A stretch of 64,000 bases of DNA, from positions 1 through 64,000 of the forward strand of contig WLWZ01000006.1 in NCBI GenBank assembly GCA_012103315.1, read 5' to 3'. Of the stretch, positions 19,354 to 28,080 are shown piece by piece (position 1 is the stretch's first letter; each line of letters opens with the position of its first letter). The position numbers were made by a program, and so were the translations under genes. The stretch is from Alphaproteobacteria bacterium (lineage in GTDB: Bacteria; Pseudomonadota; Alphaproteobacteria; MPNO01; UBA2964). Under the pieces are notes generated by a model. It saw only the letters and a program-made list of their open reading frames with translations, was not told the DNA's origin and made no database searches.

Positions 19354-20253
19354 ATGGCGGCAAAAAAAGCAGCGAAGAAATCGGCAAAGAAGACAGCTCG
19401 GAAAAAGGCAGCACCGAAGATCAAAGACCCCGTCTTTGAAACGGTAAAGATTGAGCGCAGCAAAGGCATCACCTTTCTGATCATGAACCGGCCGGAGAAG
19501 CGGAACGCGATGAGCCCGCAGCTCCATATGGATATGAATGACGCGATCGACTATCTGTCGATAGATCCGGCAACGGACGTTCTGGTCGTTACCGGTGCGG
19601 GCAAGGCGTTTAGCGCTGGTCAGGATATCAAACTTTATTTCCGGGGCACGGCAGATGACCCGGCAGCGCGCGCGAAGGCACGGCGAGCCTCCAATGCCTG
19701 GCGCTGGCAGAAACTGTCGCGTTTTCCCAAACCAACCATCGCGATGATCAACGGCTTTTGCTTCGGCGGAGCGTTTACCCAGGTGTGCGCCTGTGACTTT
19801 GCGATTGCGTCGAGCACAGCCACGTTTGGCCTATCAGAAGTTAACTGGGGCATCATTCCTGGCGGCATCGTGAGCTGGAATGTTGGCCAGGTCATGAACT
19901 ATCGCAACGCCATTTACTACGCGACCACCGGCGAGCCATTCAACGGCAAACGCGCCATGGAAATCGGGATGGTCAACAAGGCTGTGCCAGCCGGCAAGCT
20001 CAAAGCTGAGGTCATGAAACTGGCACGGCTGATGCAGCAGAAAAGCCCGGCAGCGGTTCGCTACACCAAGGAGGCGATCCGTTCGGTCCGCTTTATGAAT
20101 GAACCGGAAGCCGCCGACTATCTCAATGCCAAGAGCGACGCGCTAAAACATGTCGATAAAGAAGACAGCCGAGGACAGGGAATGAGCCAGTTCCTTGATG
20201 AAAAGAGCTATCGTCCAGGTCTCGGCCATTTCGAGCGGCGGAACAAGGGGTAG
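19354..20253 (+). CDS. Enoyl-CoA hydratase/isomerase family, feruloyl-CoA hydratase/lyase-like (FerB/Ech-like)
   Basis: A 299-residue crotonase. A lysine/alanine-rich tail (residues 1-24) precedes the fold, which follows the hydroxycinnamoyl-CoA hydratase-lyase sequence closely: NRPEKRNAMSP, GQDIKLYF, KPTIAMINGFCFGGAF, FGLSEVNWGIIPGG and the end QGMSQFLDEKSYRPGL. By alignment to the recalled Pseudomonas enzyme, Tyr75 and Glu143 are conserved as Tyr95 and Glu162, but the position of Tyr239 is Asn258. ATG 19354 has AAAGGGAG upstream. An ADP-forming acyl-CoA synthetase gene begins 25 bp downstream, the ferB-ferA arrangement. Probable role: chain shortening of a hydroxycinnamoyl-CoA-like thioester; the Asn leaves the exact substrate open. 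Confidence 0.75.
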   Translation: MAAKKAAKKSAKKTARKKAAPKIKDPVFETVKIERSKGITFLIMNRPEKRNAMSPQLHMDMNDAIDYLSIDPATDVLVVTGAGKAFSAGQDIKLYFRGTADDPAARAKARRASNAWRWQKLSRFPKPTIAMINGFCFGGAFTQVCACDFAIASSTATFGLSEVNWGIIPGGIVSWNVGQVMNYRNAIYYATTGEPFNGKRAMEIGMVNKAVPAGKLKAEVMKLARLMQQKSPAAVRYTKEAIRSVRFMNEPEAADYLNAKSDALKHVDKEDSRGQGMSQFLDEKSYRPGLGHFERRNKG

Positions 20254-20278
20254 GGGCCAAAGGCAGAGAGCCTCAACA

Positions 20279-22456
20279 ATGGCGGCAAAAAGGAAGATCC
20301 GGTTGCCGCAACGTCGCGATATCGCGGCGCTGCTCAATCCCCGCAACATCGTCATTGTCGGTGCAAGCGATAAGCCCGGTAACTGGGCGGAACGCAGTTG
20401 GAATAATCTCCAACGTTATAAATTTAAGGGCGCTGTCTATCCTGTAAATCCAGGGCGGGAAAAGGTCTGGGGCGTCAAATGCTACTCGAGTTTTGCTGCT
20501 CTGCCGGAGAAGCCGGATCATGTTCTGGTGCTGGTCCCGGCGCGGTTTGTTTCAGCGGCTTTAAAAGAAGCCGCCGCCGCGGGCGCGCGCAGTGCGACGG
20601 TGATCTCGTCTGGATTTGGTGAAATGCCAGATCTCGTATCCATAAAACTGGGCGAAGAGCTGGCGGAAACGATCCGTGAAACAGGGCTCGCAGTATCTGG
20701 TCCCAACTGTCTTGCTAATTTCAACGGTGGCGAACGGGTTGTCACGATGGTGGACAACCGGACACTGCGCACCGAGCCCGGACCGGTGGCGATTATTGGT
20801 CAGTCCGGCGGGCTGGTGATGGCGCTCAAGCGCACGCTGGAAGAGCGCGGCATGGATGTCGGCTATATCGTCACCAGTGGCAATGAGGTGGGGCTAAAGA
20901 CAGCGGACTATATCGAGTATTTCGCGGCCAACCCGCAGATCAATGTTATCGTCTCTTATCTCGAGTCTGTCCGTGACCCCGAGAAGTTTCTGGCGGCCTG
21001 TGAGGCGGCAAAGTCCGTCGGCAAACCCGTCATCGTGTTAAAACTCGGAACCTCTGACAACGGTCGTGCGGCGGCGATGGCTCATACTGGTGCTCTTGCT
21101 GGATCAATCGCAGCCTTTGATGCAATCGCGGGCGATGCCGGGGTGATCCGTGTCTCCAATCTCGATGATGTTATTGAGGCGTCGGAATATTTTCTGCATG
21201 CACGCCTGCCAAAAGGGAACGGCGTTGGGGCAATCACTTTCTCTGGTGGATTGCGGGGTTTGTTGCTCGATCAGGCCGAAGCCAATAACCTGTCTTTCCC
21301 ATCGCTGCGCCCGAAAACTAAACGGCGTTTGGAAGAACTGCTTGGTGTCGGCTCGATTATCGTCAACCCGCTTGATTCCGGCTTTGCGGCTCTCAATAGC
21401 GAAGAGACTTATGTCAATTGCGTGAAGGCGATGCTCGACGATCCCGGCATCAATACGCTCATGTTGCAGGAGGAAATTCCGCGTGCGCCGGGGGCCGAGC
21501 GCAAGGTCGACTATATCCGGGCGGTGAACAAGTTGGCCAAGAAAGTCGATAAGCCGATCACCTATGTCACGATGATCTCACACAGCATGAACGAGTATAG
21601 CCGCGACATCAGAAACGAATTTCGCAATGTCGCGTTTCTTCAGGAAGCGGACAAAGCCCTGCGGGCCGTGCGCGCTGTAACGAGCTATGCGGAGCGCAAC
21701 GCGGGCAAGAAACGCGCGGGGCGAAAACCTCAAAAACAATCGATCCCAGCGGTGATCAGGCGGGCCATAGCCAAGGCAGAAAATGTGAAAGGGCAGGTAC
21801 CCCTGTCGGAGATCGAGTCCAAGAAGCTGATCCGTGCCTATGGCATCAAAACGCCGAAGGAGAAGCTTGCAACTAGTGCTGTTGCGGCTTTACGGATAGC
21901 GCGCGACATAGGGTTTCCCGTTGTGCTTAAAGCCGTGGGCGCTGAGCTTACCCATAAATCCGATGTTGGGGGCGTGCTCCTCAATAACAATACAATCACC
22001 TCGGTGCGTGAGGGTTATCAAACCATCCAACGGAATGTGATGGCGAAAGCAAACGGCTTGGCTCTGGATGGCGTGCTGGTCGCGGAACAGATCAAAGGCG
22101 AGGTCGAGTTGGTCATTGGCGCATCGCGTGATCCTGAAATGGGACCCTTCGTAATGTTTGGTTCCGGTGGTGTTGCGCTGGAACTTTATCGCGACGTCGC
22201 CTTTGCAGCGCCGACACTGGATGAGAAAAGCGCGAATGCGCTGATTGATCGAACAGCAGCGGCACAGCTGATCAACGGCTATCGCGGCGCGCCAGCGCTT
22301 GACCGAAGCGCCGTGGTCAAATCTTTGATCGGTGTTTCCCGACTGGCCGTCGATCTAGGTGAACAGCTCGACTCAATCGATGTGAACCCGTTCGTCCTCA
22401 AACGACGCGGCGGCGTCGCTCTTGATGCGCTGGTGGTGCTGGCTGGGAGTGGGTAG
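20279..22456 (+). CDS. ADP-forming acyl-CoA synthetase (FerA-like)
   Basis: A 725-residue single-chain NDP-forming acyl-CoA ligase. Domains in order: CoA-binding (about 18-150, NPRNIVIVGAS then GPNCLANFN), two succinyl-CoA-ligase-like flavodoxin domains carrying the phospho-histidine in AMAHTGALAG (His269), then an ATP-grasp domain at the C-terminus (KLIRAYGIKTPKE, FPVVLKAVG, HKSDVGGV, FGSGGVALELYRD, DVNPF). It activates a carboxylic acid to its CoA thioester with ATP giving ADP. Sphingobium FerA, which activates ferulate, belongs to this superfamily and is encoded directly after ferB, as here. The ATG at 20279 is chosen because upstream codons overlap the ferB-like gene. Confidence 0.8.
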   Translation: MAAKRKIRLPQRRDIAALLNPRNIVIVGASDKPGNWAERSWNNLQRYKFKGAVYPVNPGREKVWGVKCYSSFAALPEKPDHVLVLVPARFVSAALKEAAAAGARSATVISSGFGEMPDLVSIKLGEELAETIRETGLAVSGPNCLANFNGGERVVTMVDNRTLRTEPGPVAIIGQSGGLVMALKRTLEERGMDVGYIVTSGNEVGLKTADYIEYFAANPQINVIVSYLESVRDPEKFLAACEAAKSVGKPVIVLKLGTSDNGRAAAMAHTGALAGSIAAFDAIAGDAGVIRVSNLDDVIEASEYFLHARLPKGNGVGAITFSGGLRGLLLDQAEANNLSFPSLRPKTKRRLEELLGVGSIIVNPLDSGFAALNSEETYVNCVKAMLDDPGINTLMLQEEIPRAPGAERKVDYIRAVNKLAKKVDKPITYVTMISHSMNEYSRDIRNEFRNVAFLQEADKALRAVRAVTSYAERNAGKKRAGRKPQKQSIPAVIRRAIAKAENVKGQVPLSEIESKKLIRAYGIKTPKEKLATSAVAALRIARDIGFPVVLKAVGAELTHKSDVGGVLLNNNTITSVREGYQTIQRNVMAKANGLALDGVLVAEQIKGEVELVIGASRDPEMGPFVMFGSGGVALELYRDVAFAAPTLDEKSANALIDRTAAAQLINGYRGAPALDRSAVVKSLIGVSRLAVDLGEQLDSIDVNPFVLKRRGGVALDALVVLAGSG

Positions 22457-22460
22457 CTTT

Positions 22461-22490
22461 CGGGAAAATTTTTCGCTTTCAGCGAAAAAT
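22461..22490 (-). terminator. Hairpin directly after the tRNA-Thr 3' relic; probable original tRNA terminator
   Basis: Read on the minus strand, the CCA of the relic is followed at once by a 9-bp perfect stem TTTTTCGCT/AGCGAAAAA with a GAA loop (22469-22489) and then TTTT. This is the layout of a tRNA terminator, and it sits beyond the relic, not beyond the intact tRNA. It may also form in the transcript of the FerA-like gene, which ends at 22456, but without a T tract on that strand. Confidence 0.6.
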
Positions 22491-22525
22491 GGTGCAGGCT
22501 AGAAGACTCGAACTTCTGATCCCCT
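22484..22525. repeat. attL-like direct repeat: 3' tRNA-Thr relic
   Basis: Forty of 42 bases match 25406-25447. Differences are 22496 (A for C, in the acceptor stem) and 22520 (T for C). It includes the CCA complement, acceptor 3' strand, T arm and the edge of the variable region. Similarity stops abruptly at 22526, where the tRNA anticodon stem would begin. Confidence 0.85.
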
Positions 22526-22748
22526 TCTCCCCGATAGAACTGACTGATTTCCAACATATTTGACCGTTTTTCTTGTCATGAGCGTTAAGCGGTGTCACGT
22601 TGGCGCTAGCAATGTTTATTGACAGTATGTTGCCTAAAACCGAAAAAAGAAGAAATTCCGTGCCTGATTTTCCAAAATTAACATGCTGTTTTGGATGTTC
22701 TCGGTGGCAGGCAGGATGCAAGCCGATTATGCAGCTTCATACCTAACT

Positions 22749-24278
22749 GTGTTATTTAACTCATTTACGTTCATTTTCGGTTTCTTGCCTTTAACCTTGG
22801 CAGGGTTTTTTATTGTCAGGCGAATATTCGGGCAAAACGCGTCGTTTGGTTGGCTCGTCGCCGCGTCAATATTCTTCTACGGCTGGTGGAATCCACAACT
22901 TGTCTTGCTGTTACTTGGGTCGCTGTGTGGCAATTTCTTAATTGGTCGGGCTATTGCTTCTACCGCAGAACAACATCTACGCGGTCTATTCGTCTTTGGG
23001 ATCGTCGCAAACCTAGGGCTTCTGGCCTACTTTAAATATACAGACTTTTTCATAGGAACGATGAACGACCTGACTGGGGTCAACTGGACTTTACAACATA
23101 TCATTTTGCCGCTCGGTATATCCTTTTTCACATTTCAACAAATTGCGTGGCTCGCTGATATACGCCGGGGAACTGCGCATAAACCAAGTTTCTTGCATTT
23201 TACTCTTTTTGTAACATTTTTTCCTCAGCTGATAGCGGGACCGATTGTTCATCATGCTGAGATGATGCCACAGTTCACTAATCGTTATGATCGATCTTCA
23301 GCGAATGACCTTAGTATCGGGGTAACAATCTTCGGGATAGGGTTGTTTAAAAAGGCTGTAATAGCCGATTCAATGGCGCTGTATAGTACGCCGGTATTTG
23401 AGGCAGCGGTTGCGGGGCAGGTACTAACGGTTGTTGACGCTTGGGGAGGGGCGTTAGCTTATACCTTCCAAATTTATTTTGATTTTTCGGGTTATTCTGA
23501 CATGGCAATTGGTTTGGCGCGGATGTTTGGAATAATTCTGCCCCTTAACTTCCACTCTCCCTACAAAGCCAGAAGTATTATCGAATTCTGGCGGCGCTGG
23601 CATTTGACGTTGTCGCGATTCCTCCGGGACTATTTATATGTACCGCTAGGAGGAAACCGGCACGGTAATTATCGTCGCTATACAAATTTATTAATCGTTA
23701 TGATTTTGGGCGGTCTTTGGCATGGCGCTGCTTGGACATTCATAATCTGGGGCTTTCTACATGGCATGCTCCTGACAATAAACCACCTATGGCGCGCGAT
23801 CAGTAGTGCCGTTCGCCCACAATCTATAATCATTCGCAATTTGGGGGCGTCCGCGTCGCTTATCCTAACTTTTTTAGCCGTTGTTATTACGTGGGTTTTC
23901 TTTCGCTCGGCAAATCTAGATACAGCAACGAATATTCTAGGTGCTATGGCTGGAATGAATGGCTTTGTATTACCCGCCGTTTATCAGCCCTTGATAGGTG
24001 GATTGGTTTCTTCACTGCCTATCACATATAGCGTAATGCCATTATTTGGTGGGGGCACTCAGGTCGTAATTACTGCATTATTAATGGTCTTTGTTTGGAC
24101 TTTGCCAAACACGCAGGAACTCATGAAGTACGTTGAGCCAATCGTGACTAGCCCCAGTAGAGTTGCGAGGACAAGACTACGGATTTCACCAAGTTGGGGG
24201 CTGTTGTTAGGCGTCGTCGCTGCGTTGGGTTTGTGTGGGACATTTAGCGTGTCCGAATTCATATATTTTCAGTTTTAA
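22749..24278 (+). CDS. MBOAT family O-acyltransferase (AlgI-like)
   Basis: A 509-residue polytopic membrane protein of the MBOAT family. It starts LFNSFTFIFGFLPLTL, as AlgI-type proteins do, and contains IYFDFSGYSDMAIGLARMFG, NFHSPYKARSIIEFWRRWHLTLSRFLRDYLYVPLGG and the active-site histidine in LGGLWHGAAWTF. These proteins pass acyl groups across the inner membrane to an extracellular polysaccharide or similar acceptor with a periplasmic SGNH partner, here the next gene. Start choice: GTG 22749 reads as the family's usual N-terminus; ATG 22716 (GGCAGG upstream) and ATG 22683 would add 11 or 22 residues. It is island cargo. Confidence 0.85.
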   Translation: MLFNSFTFIFGFLPLTLAGFFIVRRIFGQNASFGWLVAASIFFYGWWNPQLVLLLLGSLCGNFLIGRAIASTAEQHLRGLFVFGIVANLGLLAYFKYTDFFIGTMNDLTGVNWTLQHIILPLGISFFTFQQIAWLADIRRGTAHKPSFLHFTLFVTFFPQLIAGPIVHHAEMMPQFTNRYDRSSANDLSIGVTIFGIGLFKKAVIADSMALYSTPVFEAAVAGQVLTVVDAWGGALAYTFQIYFDFSGYSDMAIGLARMFGIILPLNFHSPYKARSIIEFWRRWHLTLSRFLRDYLYVPLGGNRHGNYRRYTNLLIVMILGGLWHGAAWTFIIWGFLHGMLLTINHLWRAISSAVRPQSIIIRNLGASASLILTFLAVVITWVFFRSANLDTATNILGAMAGMNGFVLPAVYQPLIGGLVSSLPITYSVMPLFGGGTQVVITALLMVFVWTLPNTQELMKYVEPIVTSPSRVARTRLRISPSWGLLLGVVAALGLCGTFSVSEFIYFQF

Positions 24279-24281
24279 ATC

Positions 24282-25214
24282 ATGGCATCTTATTTTTCAC
24301 GTTGGGTGGCCGGTGTCATCATCGGAATTACAGTAGTCGGTACAGCGAACTGGTATTTGGACGCCTATGGTTATTGGGGAAATGCCGATGGTGTCTTCTA
24401 TTCTTCTGAAAGAAAGTTTAAGGCCTCACAAATCGGCCATTTCGAACATGATGGTATTCTTTTAGGGACGAGCCGTATGGCTCATATCGATCCTGATCGC
24501 GTCAGTTGCGTAAAATTCTTCAACGCAGGTTTCTCCAGTGCGTCGCTCGAGGAAGTCATTGAGTTTACGGAAAGGTTTGTAAAGAAGGAGAAGGTTATTG
24601 TGCTCGGTCTAGATTTTCAGATGTTCGAAGATGTGAAGAAAGCGAAAAATGCGCAAGGCGGTTTTGGACGGACACCCAGAGATTTCATAGAGCATTTACT
24701 TAGTCTTGAGCTGCTCTATAAAGGCGTGCTCGCTGCACGACACATTCGCGCAGGGCTGAGGCCCAAAGTATTAGCGAACGGACAACGGAATACTTCAGAG
24801 AAAGACGCAAAAAACGCGGCCTTGGGCACGGTACAATACGATATAAAAGCTGTTAGTGAATTTCGTAACAGGGTCGTTCAATTTCGAATGTTGCCCGAAA
24901 GTGAAATCTTGTTACGCCGTCTAAAACATCTGTTAAAGCAGCGAACAAAGCATTCCGTTGTAATTTTTAACCCCATCAATCGTATCCTTGCGGATGACGA
25001 AGGACATATGGACAATCTATTGGGTCGAATTGCTTCAACTATCCGTGAAGTGTTTCCTGATGCTCGCGATCTCTCACGCAGTCAATACGCAAATGCTGAT
25101 CGACACTACAAATTTGACTATTCTCATTTCACTCCTGATACAGGTGTTAGTTTTGTCAATGAGGCCCTCAGCCAGACCTATTTCCCCTGCACATCTCCAT
25201 CCGCCAAAAACTGA
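24282..25214 (+). CDS. SGNH-hydrolase-like partner of the MBOAT protein
   Basis: A 310-residue protein with an N-terminal membrane anchor (about residues 7-23) and a periplasmic domain. The candidate catalytic serine is in LLGTSRMAHIDP (Ser64) and the Asp/His pair in FDYSHFTPDTG (Asp279, His282), the two ends of an SGNH/GDSL-type active site. It starts 3 bp after the MBOAT stop. Such pairs (AlgI with AlgJ/AlgX, PatA with PatB) O-acetylate surface glycans; the glycan here is unknown. A Cys near the end (PCTS) is not conserved in anything I recognise. Confidence 0.65.
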   Translation: MASYFSRWVAGVIIGITVVGTANWYLDAYGYWGNADGVFYSSERKFKASQIGHFEHDGILLGTSRMAHIDPDRVSCVKFFNAGFSSASLEEVIEFTERFVKKEKVIVLGLDFQMFEDVKKAKNAQGGFGRTPRDFIEHLLSLELLYKGVLAARHIRAGLRPKVLANGQRNTSEKDAKNAALGTVQYDIKAVSEFRNRVVQFRMLPESEILLRRLKHLLKQRTKHSVVIFNPINRILADDEGHMDNLLGRIASTIREVFPDARDLSRSQYANADRHYKFDYSHFTPDTGVSFVNEALSQTYFPCTSPSAKN

Positions 25215-25405
25215 ATGTAATAATCAAGTTGTCTCAATCTAGAGGAATGGTCATAAAATACCCCAGTATGTCTTTGTCGGCCTCCACTCCTTTCCAATGA
25301 GGCGGGTCGTATCAAGTCGCAGAGCTTTTTGGTTAATGTTGTCTGTCGGTTGCCTGAACGGCGAGAAGATTCAAATACGTTCCTAAAGACTTTTTCTAAG
25401 TATTT

Positions 25406-25487
<82 letters not shown>

Positions 25488-25644
25488 CCATAATGCGCTT
25501 CGCAGGTTATTCGTAAATAAGGGCTGCGGGCAGCGGTTCTATAGCACAAAAGATGAAATGCAAGAAAATTTCGTTCCCTTGCCCTCGATTGTGGTTTCGC
25601 CCTAATTTGCCCTTCATTCATTTAGTAACCGAAAGAGCATCGAC

Positions 25645-26421
25645 ATGACCCCCGAAGCCGCCGAGCAGGCCGCCGAAATATTCCTTCATTGCCGTGAGCA
25701 GGGCAGCAAGATAGACACCCTGCCGGAGGCCTGTCGCCCCGCGACGATTGGCGAGGGGTACGAGATTCAAGATGCGGTCTTACGGCTTGATGGTGCCTTT
25801 GCCATGGGCTGGAAGGTCGCAGCGACCAATCATGCGACCCAGTCGATGCTGGGGATTAATCAACCCTTCGCCGGACGCATGCCGAACACGGCACTGGCGT
25901 TGAGTCCACTGGATATCCCCGCCGGAAAATTTGCCAATCCTGCTCTCGAAGGCGAGTTCGCGGTGATGCTGGGAGCAGACTTGCCCGAAGCCGCCGACCC
26001 TTACGAAGCTGAAACTGTTAGGGATGCCGTGGCGACGGTGATCCCTGCCGTGGAGATTGTTGATTACCGTATTGGCGATCGTAAGGCGGCGGGTGAAAAC
26101 ACCTTGATCGCTGCAGGGACCGTTGCCGGGTTGGTGCTGGGGACGCCGTGCACAGACTGGCGTCAGTTTGATTTGCCATCGCATCGCGTAGCCCTTCACA
26201 TTGATGGAGAGTTAAAGGGTGAGGGCGAGGGCTCCATGGTGCTGGGCGATCCGATGAACGCCCTGGCCTGGTTGGCAAATCTTTGCATTGATCTTGGGCA
26301 ACCCTTAACGGCAGGCCAGATCATCACTTTGGGTACTTGCACGGGATTGGCACCGATTGCGGCCGGGTCATCTTCGACGGTTGATTTTGGGCCGCTTGGT
26401 GAGGTCTGCCTGAATTTCTAA
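25645..26421 (+). CDS. 2-keto-4-pentenoate hydratase / fumarylacetoacetate hydrolase family protein
   Basis: A 258-residue FAH-fold enzyme of the MhpD/DmpH type. Visible: GYEIQDAVLR, GWKVAATNHATQ, the metal-binding LEGEFAVMLG (two Glu of the E-x-E motif), AVEIVDYRI and NPL-like LGDPMNALAWLAN near the end, then GQIITLGTCTG. Members hydrate 2-hydroxypenta-2,4-dienoate or decarboxylate oxalocrotonate in meta-cleavage pathways, using Mg or Mn. No extradiol dioxygenase gene lies beside it, so its pathway partner is not shown. GAAAGAGC upstream is a weak ribosome site. Confidence 0.8.
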   Translation: MTPEAAEQAAEIFLHCREQGSKIDTLPEACRPATIGEGYEIQDAVLRLDGAFAMGWKVAATNHATQSMLGINQPFAGRMPNTALALSPLDIPAGKFANPALEGEFAVMLGADLPEAADPYEAETVRDAVATVIPAVEIVDYRIGDRKAAGENTLIAAGTVAGLVLGTPCTDWRQFDLPSHRVALHIDGELKGEGEGSMVLGDPMNALAWLANLCIDLGQPLTAGQIITLGTCTGLAPIAAGSSSTVDFGPLGEVCLNF

Positions 26422-26509
26422 ATTTGTGGTGAGGGGCTTGATCGCGATTGGCGTCACGCTATTTCACCGGTTAGGATAGGGCACACACGGTCACGAAGGA
26501 TCGAATATT

Positions 26510-27343
26510 ATGGCACAGCTTCAACAAGATCAGCCCCTCGCAGAGATCGAGACGACAGTTAACTTTCTGGTTGATACCGGCATTAAGCCGGTCAACATCC
26601 CGTCCGTTGCCGGTGGCGGTAAATCTGAGCATATCGGCGAATACGAAACCAAAACGGTGACAGTTCGGGATGCTCGGCCGCTTGTGCCAGCGTTGTCGCT
26701 TGATCGTGAAGGCTTCGCCTTGGTGCCACTTGAGACCGAGGTAACCGATTTTTACGAAGATGATCAGATCGAGAATGTTTATAACGCTGAGTTACAGGCG
26801 CTGATAAAGCGCGAAACCGGGGCGAAAGATGTCGTGGTTTTTGACCATACGCTGCGGGCAGGTGACGAAAATATCCGCAAGGCCAAGCAGGTCCGGGAGC
26901 CTGTTCAGCGGGCGCATAATGATTACACAGTTAAGTCCGGTCCGGTCCGCGTCCAGGATTGGTTTGGCAAGGAAGAGGCCGCACCGTATCTCGAACGGCG
27001 TTTTGCGATTATCAATATCTGGCGCTCAATTGTCGGGGTCGTGGAAACCAACCCACTGGCAATTTGTGATGCGCGCTCGGTGCCCTTAAGTGACATGATG
27101 GCGACGGAACGGCGTGCTGCAGAACGGATCGGCGAGACCTATCGGTTGATGCACAACCCAAACCAGCAATGGTTCTATTTCCCACTGATGCAACGCAACG
27201 AAGCGATGCTGATCAAGTCTTATGAATCCGAAGATGACGGTCGGGCACGGTTCTCTCCCCATACAGCCATTGTGGACCCGAATACGGCGCCAGATGCAAA
27301 ACCGCGTCAGAGCATTGAATCACGCGTCTTCGCGTTCTTTTGA
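26510..27343 (+). CDS. CmcJ/NvfI family oxidoreductase
   Basis: A 277-residue protein of the CmcJ/NvfI (gibberellin desaturase-like, AsaB) family. Recognisable blocks are FDHTLRAG, the RAHNDYT histidine-aspartate pair, RFAIINIWRSI, NPLAICDARSV, the YRLMHNPNQQWFYFPLMQRNEAMLIKSYES block, FSPHTAIVDP and the terminal ESRVFAFF. The spaced His-Asp and His with a C-terminal Arg resemble a 2-oxoglutarate/Fe(II) dioxygenase site. Fungal relatives act on secondary metabolites; bacterial members are mostly uncharacterised. It sits 88 bp after the FAH-fold hydratase and may share its transcript. Confidence 0.8.
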   Translation: MAQLQQDQPLAEIETTVNFLVDTGIKPVNIPSVAGGGKSEHIGEYETKTVTVRDARPLVPALSLDREGFALVPLETEVTDFYEDDQIENVYNAELQALIKRETGAKDVVVFDHTLRAGDENIRKAKQVREPVQRAHNDYTVKSGPVRVQDWFGKEEAAPYLERRFAIINIWRSIVGVVETNPLAICDARSVPLSDMMATERRAAERIGETYRLMHNPNQQWFYFPLMQRNEAMLIKSYESEDDGRARFSPHTAIVDPNTAPDAKPRQSIESRVFAFF

Positions 27344-27351
27344 GTTATCGT

Positions 27352-27981
27352 TTACGCCGCTTTTGCCGATAGGGAACACTGACCGCGATCAGGGTTCGGT
27401 TCGATGTCGCGCTCCAGCAACGTGCTGAGCTGGTCAGCACCCCCGACATAACATCCATCCAGCCATATTTGCGGGACGGTGATCGGCGTCTTGGGGCCGA
27501 CGATGGGTTTAACCCGCGCCAGCATTTCATAGAGGGCCCGAGGGTTCCGAACGACATCGTGATAGGTGTATGCTATTCCGGCTTCGTCGAGATATCCTTT
27601 GGCGCGAACGCAGTGTGGGCAGGTTGCCTTGCCAAAGAGTACGTTGCCTTTGACCTCAGAGCGCGAGGCATGCGCATCGATAATGGCTTCAGTCAGGACG
27701 CCGCGATTAAGCGCGTGTCCCTGGCTGATGAGTTTTCCCTCGACCATGACGATCGGCGCATGCCAGCCACCCTTCATGAGGGGTTTCCACCATTCAGTGA
27801 GCCAGTCGCGGACTTCAAGCTCAACAGGCACGCCGTCGAGCTCGGTCTCAAATGTGTCCTGGATGACGTCGAGGGTCAGTGAGCATTCGCCGCAGGGTAT
27901 ATTGACCTTGAATGGTCCCCAAGCACCGGCCCATCGGAAAAGGGTTACCTTTACGGGTTCAGTCGTGTCAGCCATCGGCAT
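27352..27981 (-). CDS. Tandem thioredoxin-fold protein: N-terminal CGEC domain plus C-terminal glutaredoxin (CPHC)
   Basis: A 209-residue protein. The C-terminal half (about 112-195) is a glutaredoxin: GKATCPHC (Cys121, Cys124), AYTYHDVV, TVPQIWLDG and VGGADQL. The N-terminal half is also compatible with a thioredoxin fold: IPCGECSLT (Cys30, Cys33), VELEVRDW and a HAPIVMVEGKLISQGHALNRG segment in place of the cis-Pro and glutathione-site strands. Two CxxC sites in one chain suggest electron relay. It is the last gene of the minus-strand group with the PhyH and deiodinase-like genes (99-bp gap). It might re-reduce the selenoprotein, but that is inference. Confidence 0.7.
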   Translation of the reverse strand: MPMADTTEPVKVTLFRWAGAWGPFKVNIPCGECSLTLDVIQDTFETELDGVPVELEVRDWLTEWWKPLMKGGWHAPIVMVEGKLISQGHALNRGVLTEAIIDAHASRSEVKGNVLFGKATCPHCVRAKGYLDEAGIAYTYHDVVRNPRALYEMLARVKPIVGPKTPITVPQIWLDGCYVGGADQLSTLLERDIEPNPDRGQCSLSAKAA

Positions 27982-28080
27982 GCCCCATTAATTGTTGTCT
28001 CAAATAGATATGGGGTGGCAAGAAACGTGCCGCTATAGCGGGTGTCTATCGATGACGATCTTGTGAAGAGACGTGAGGTG

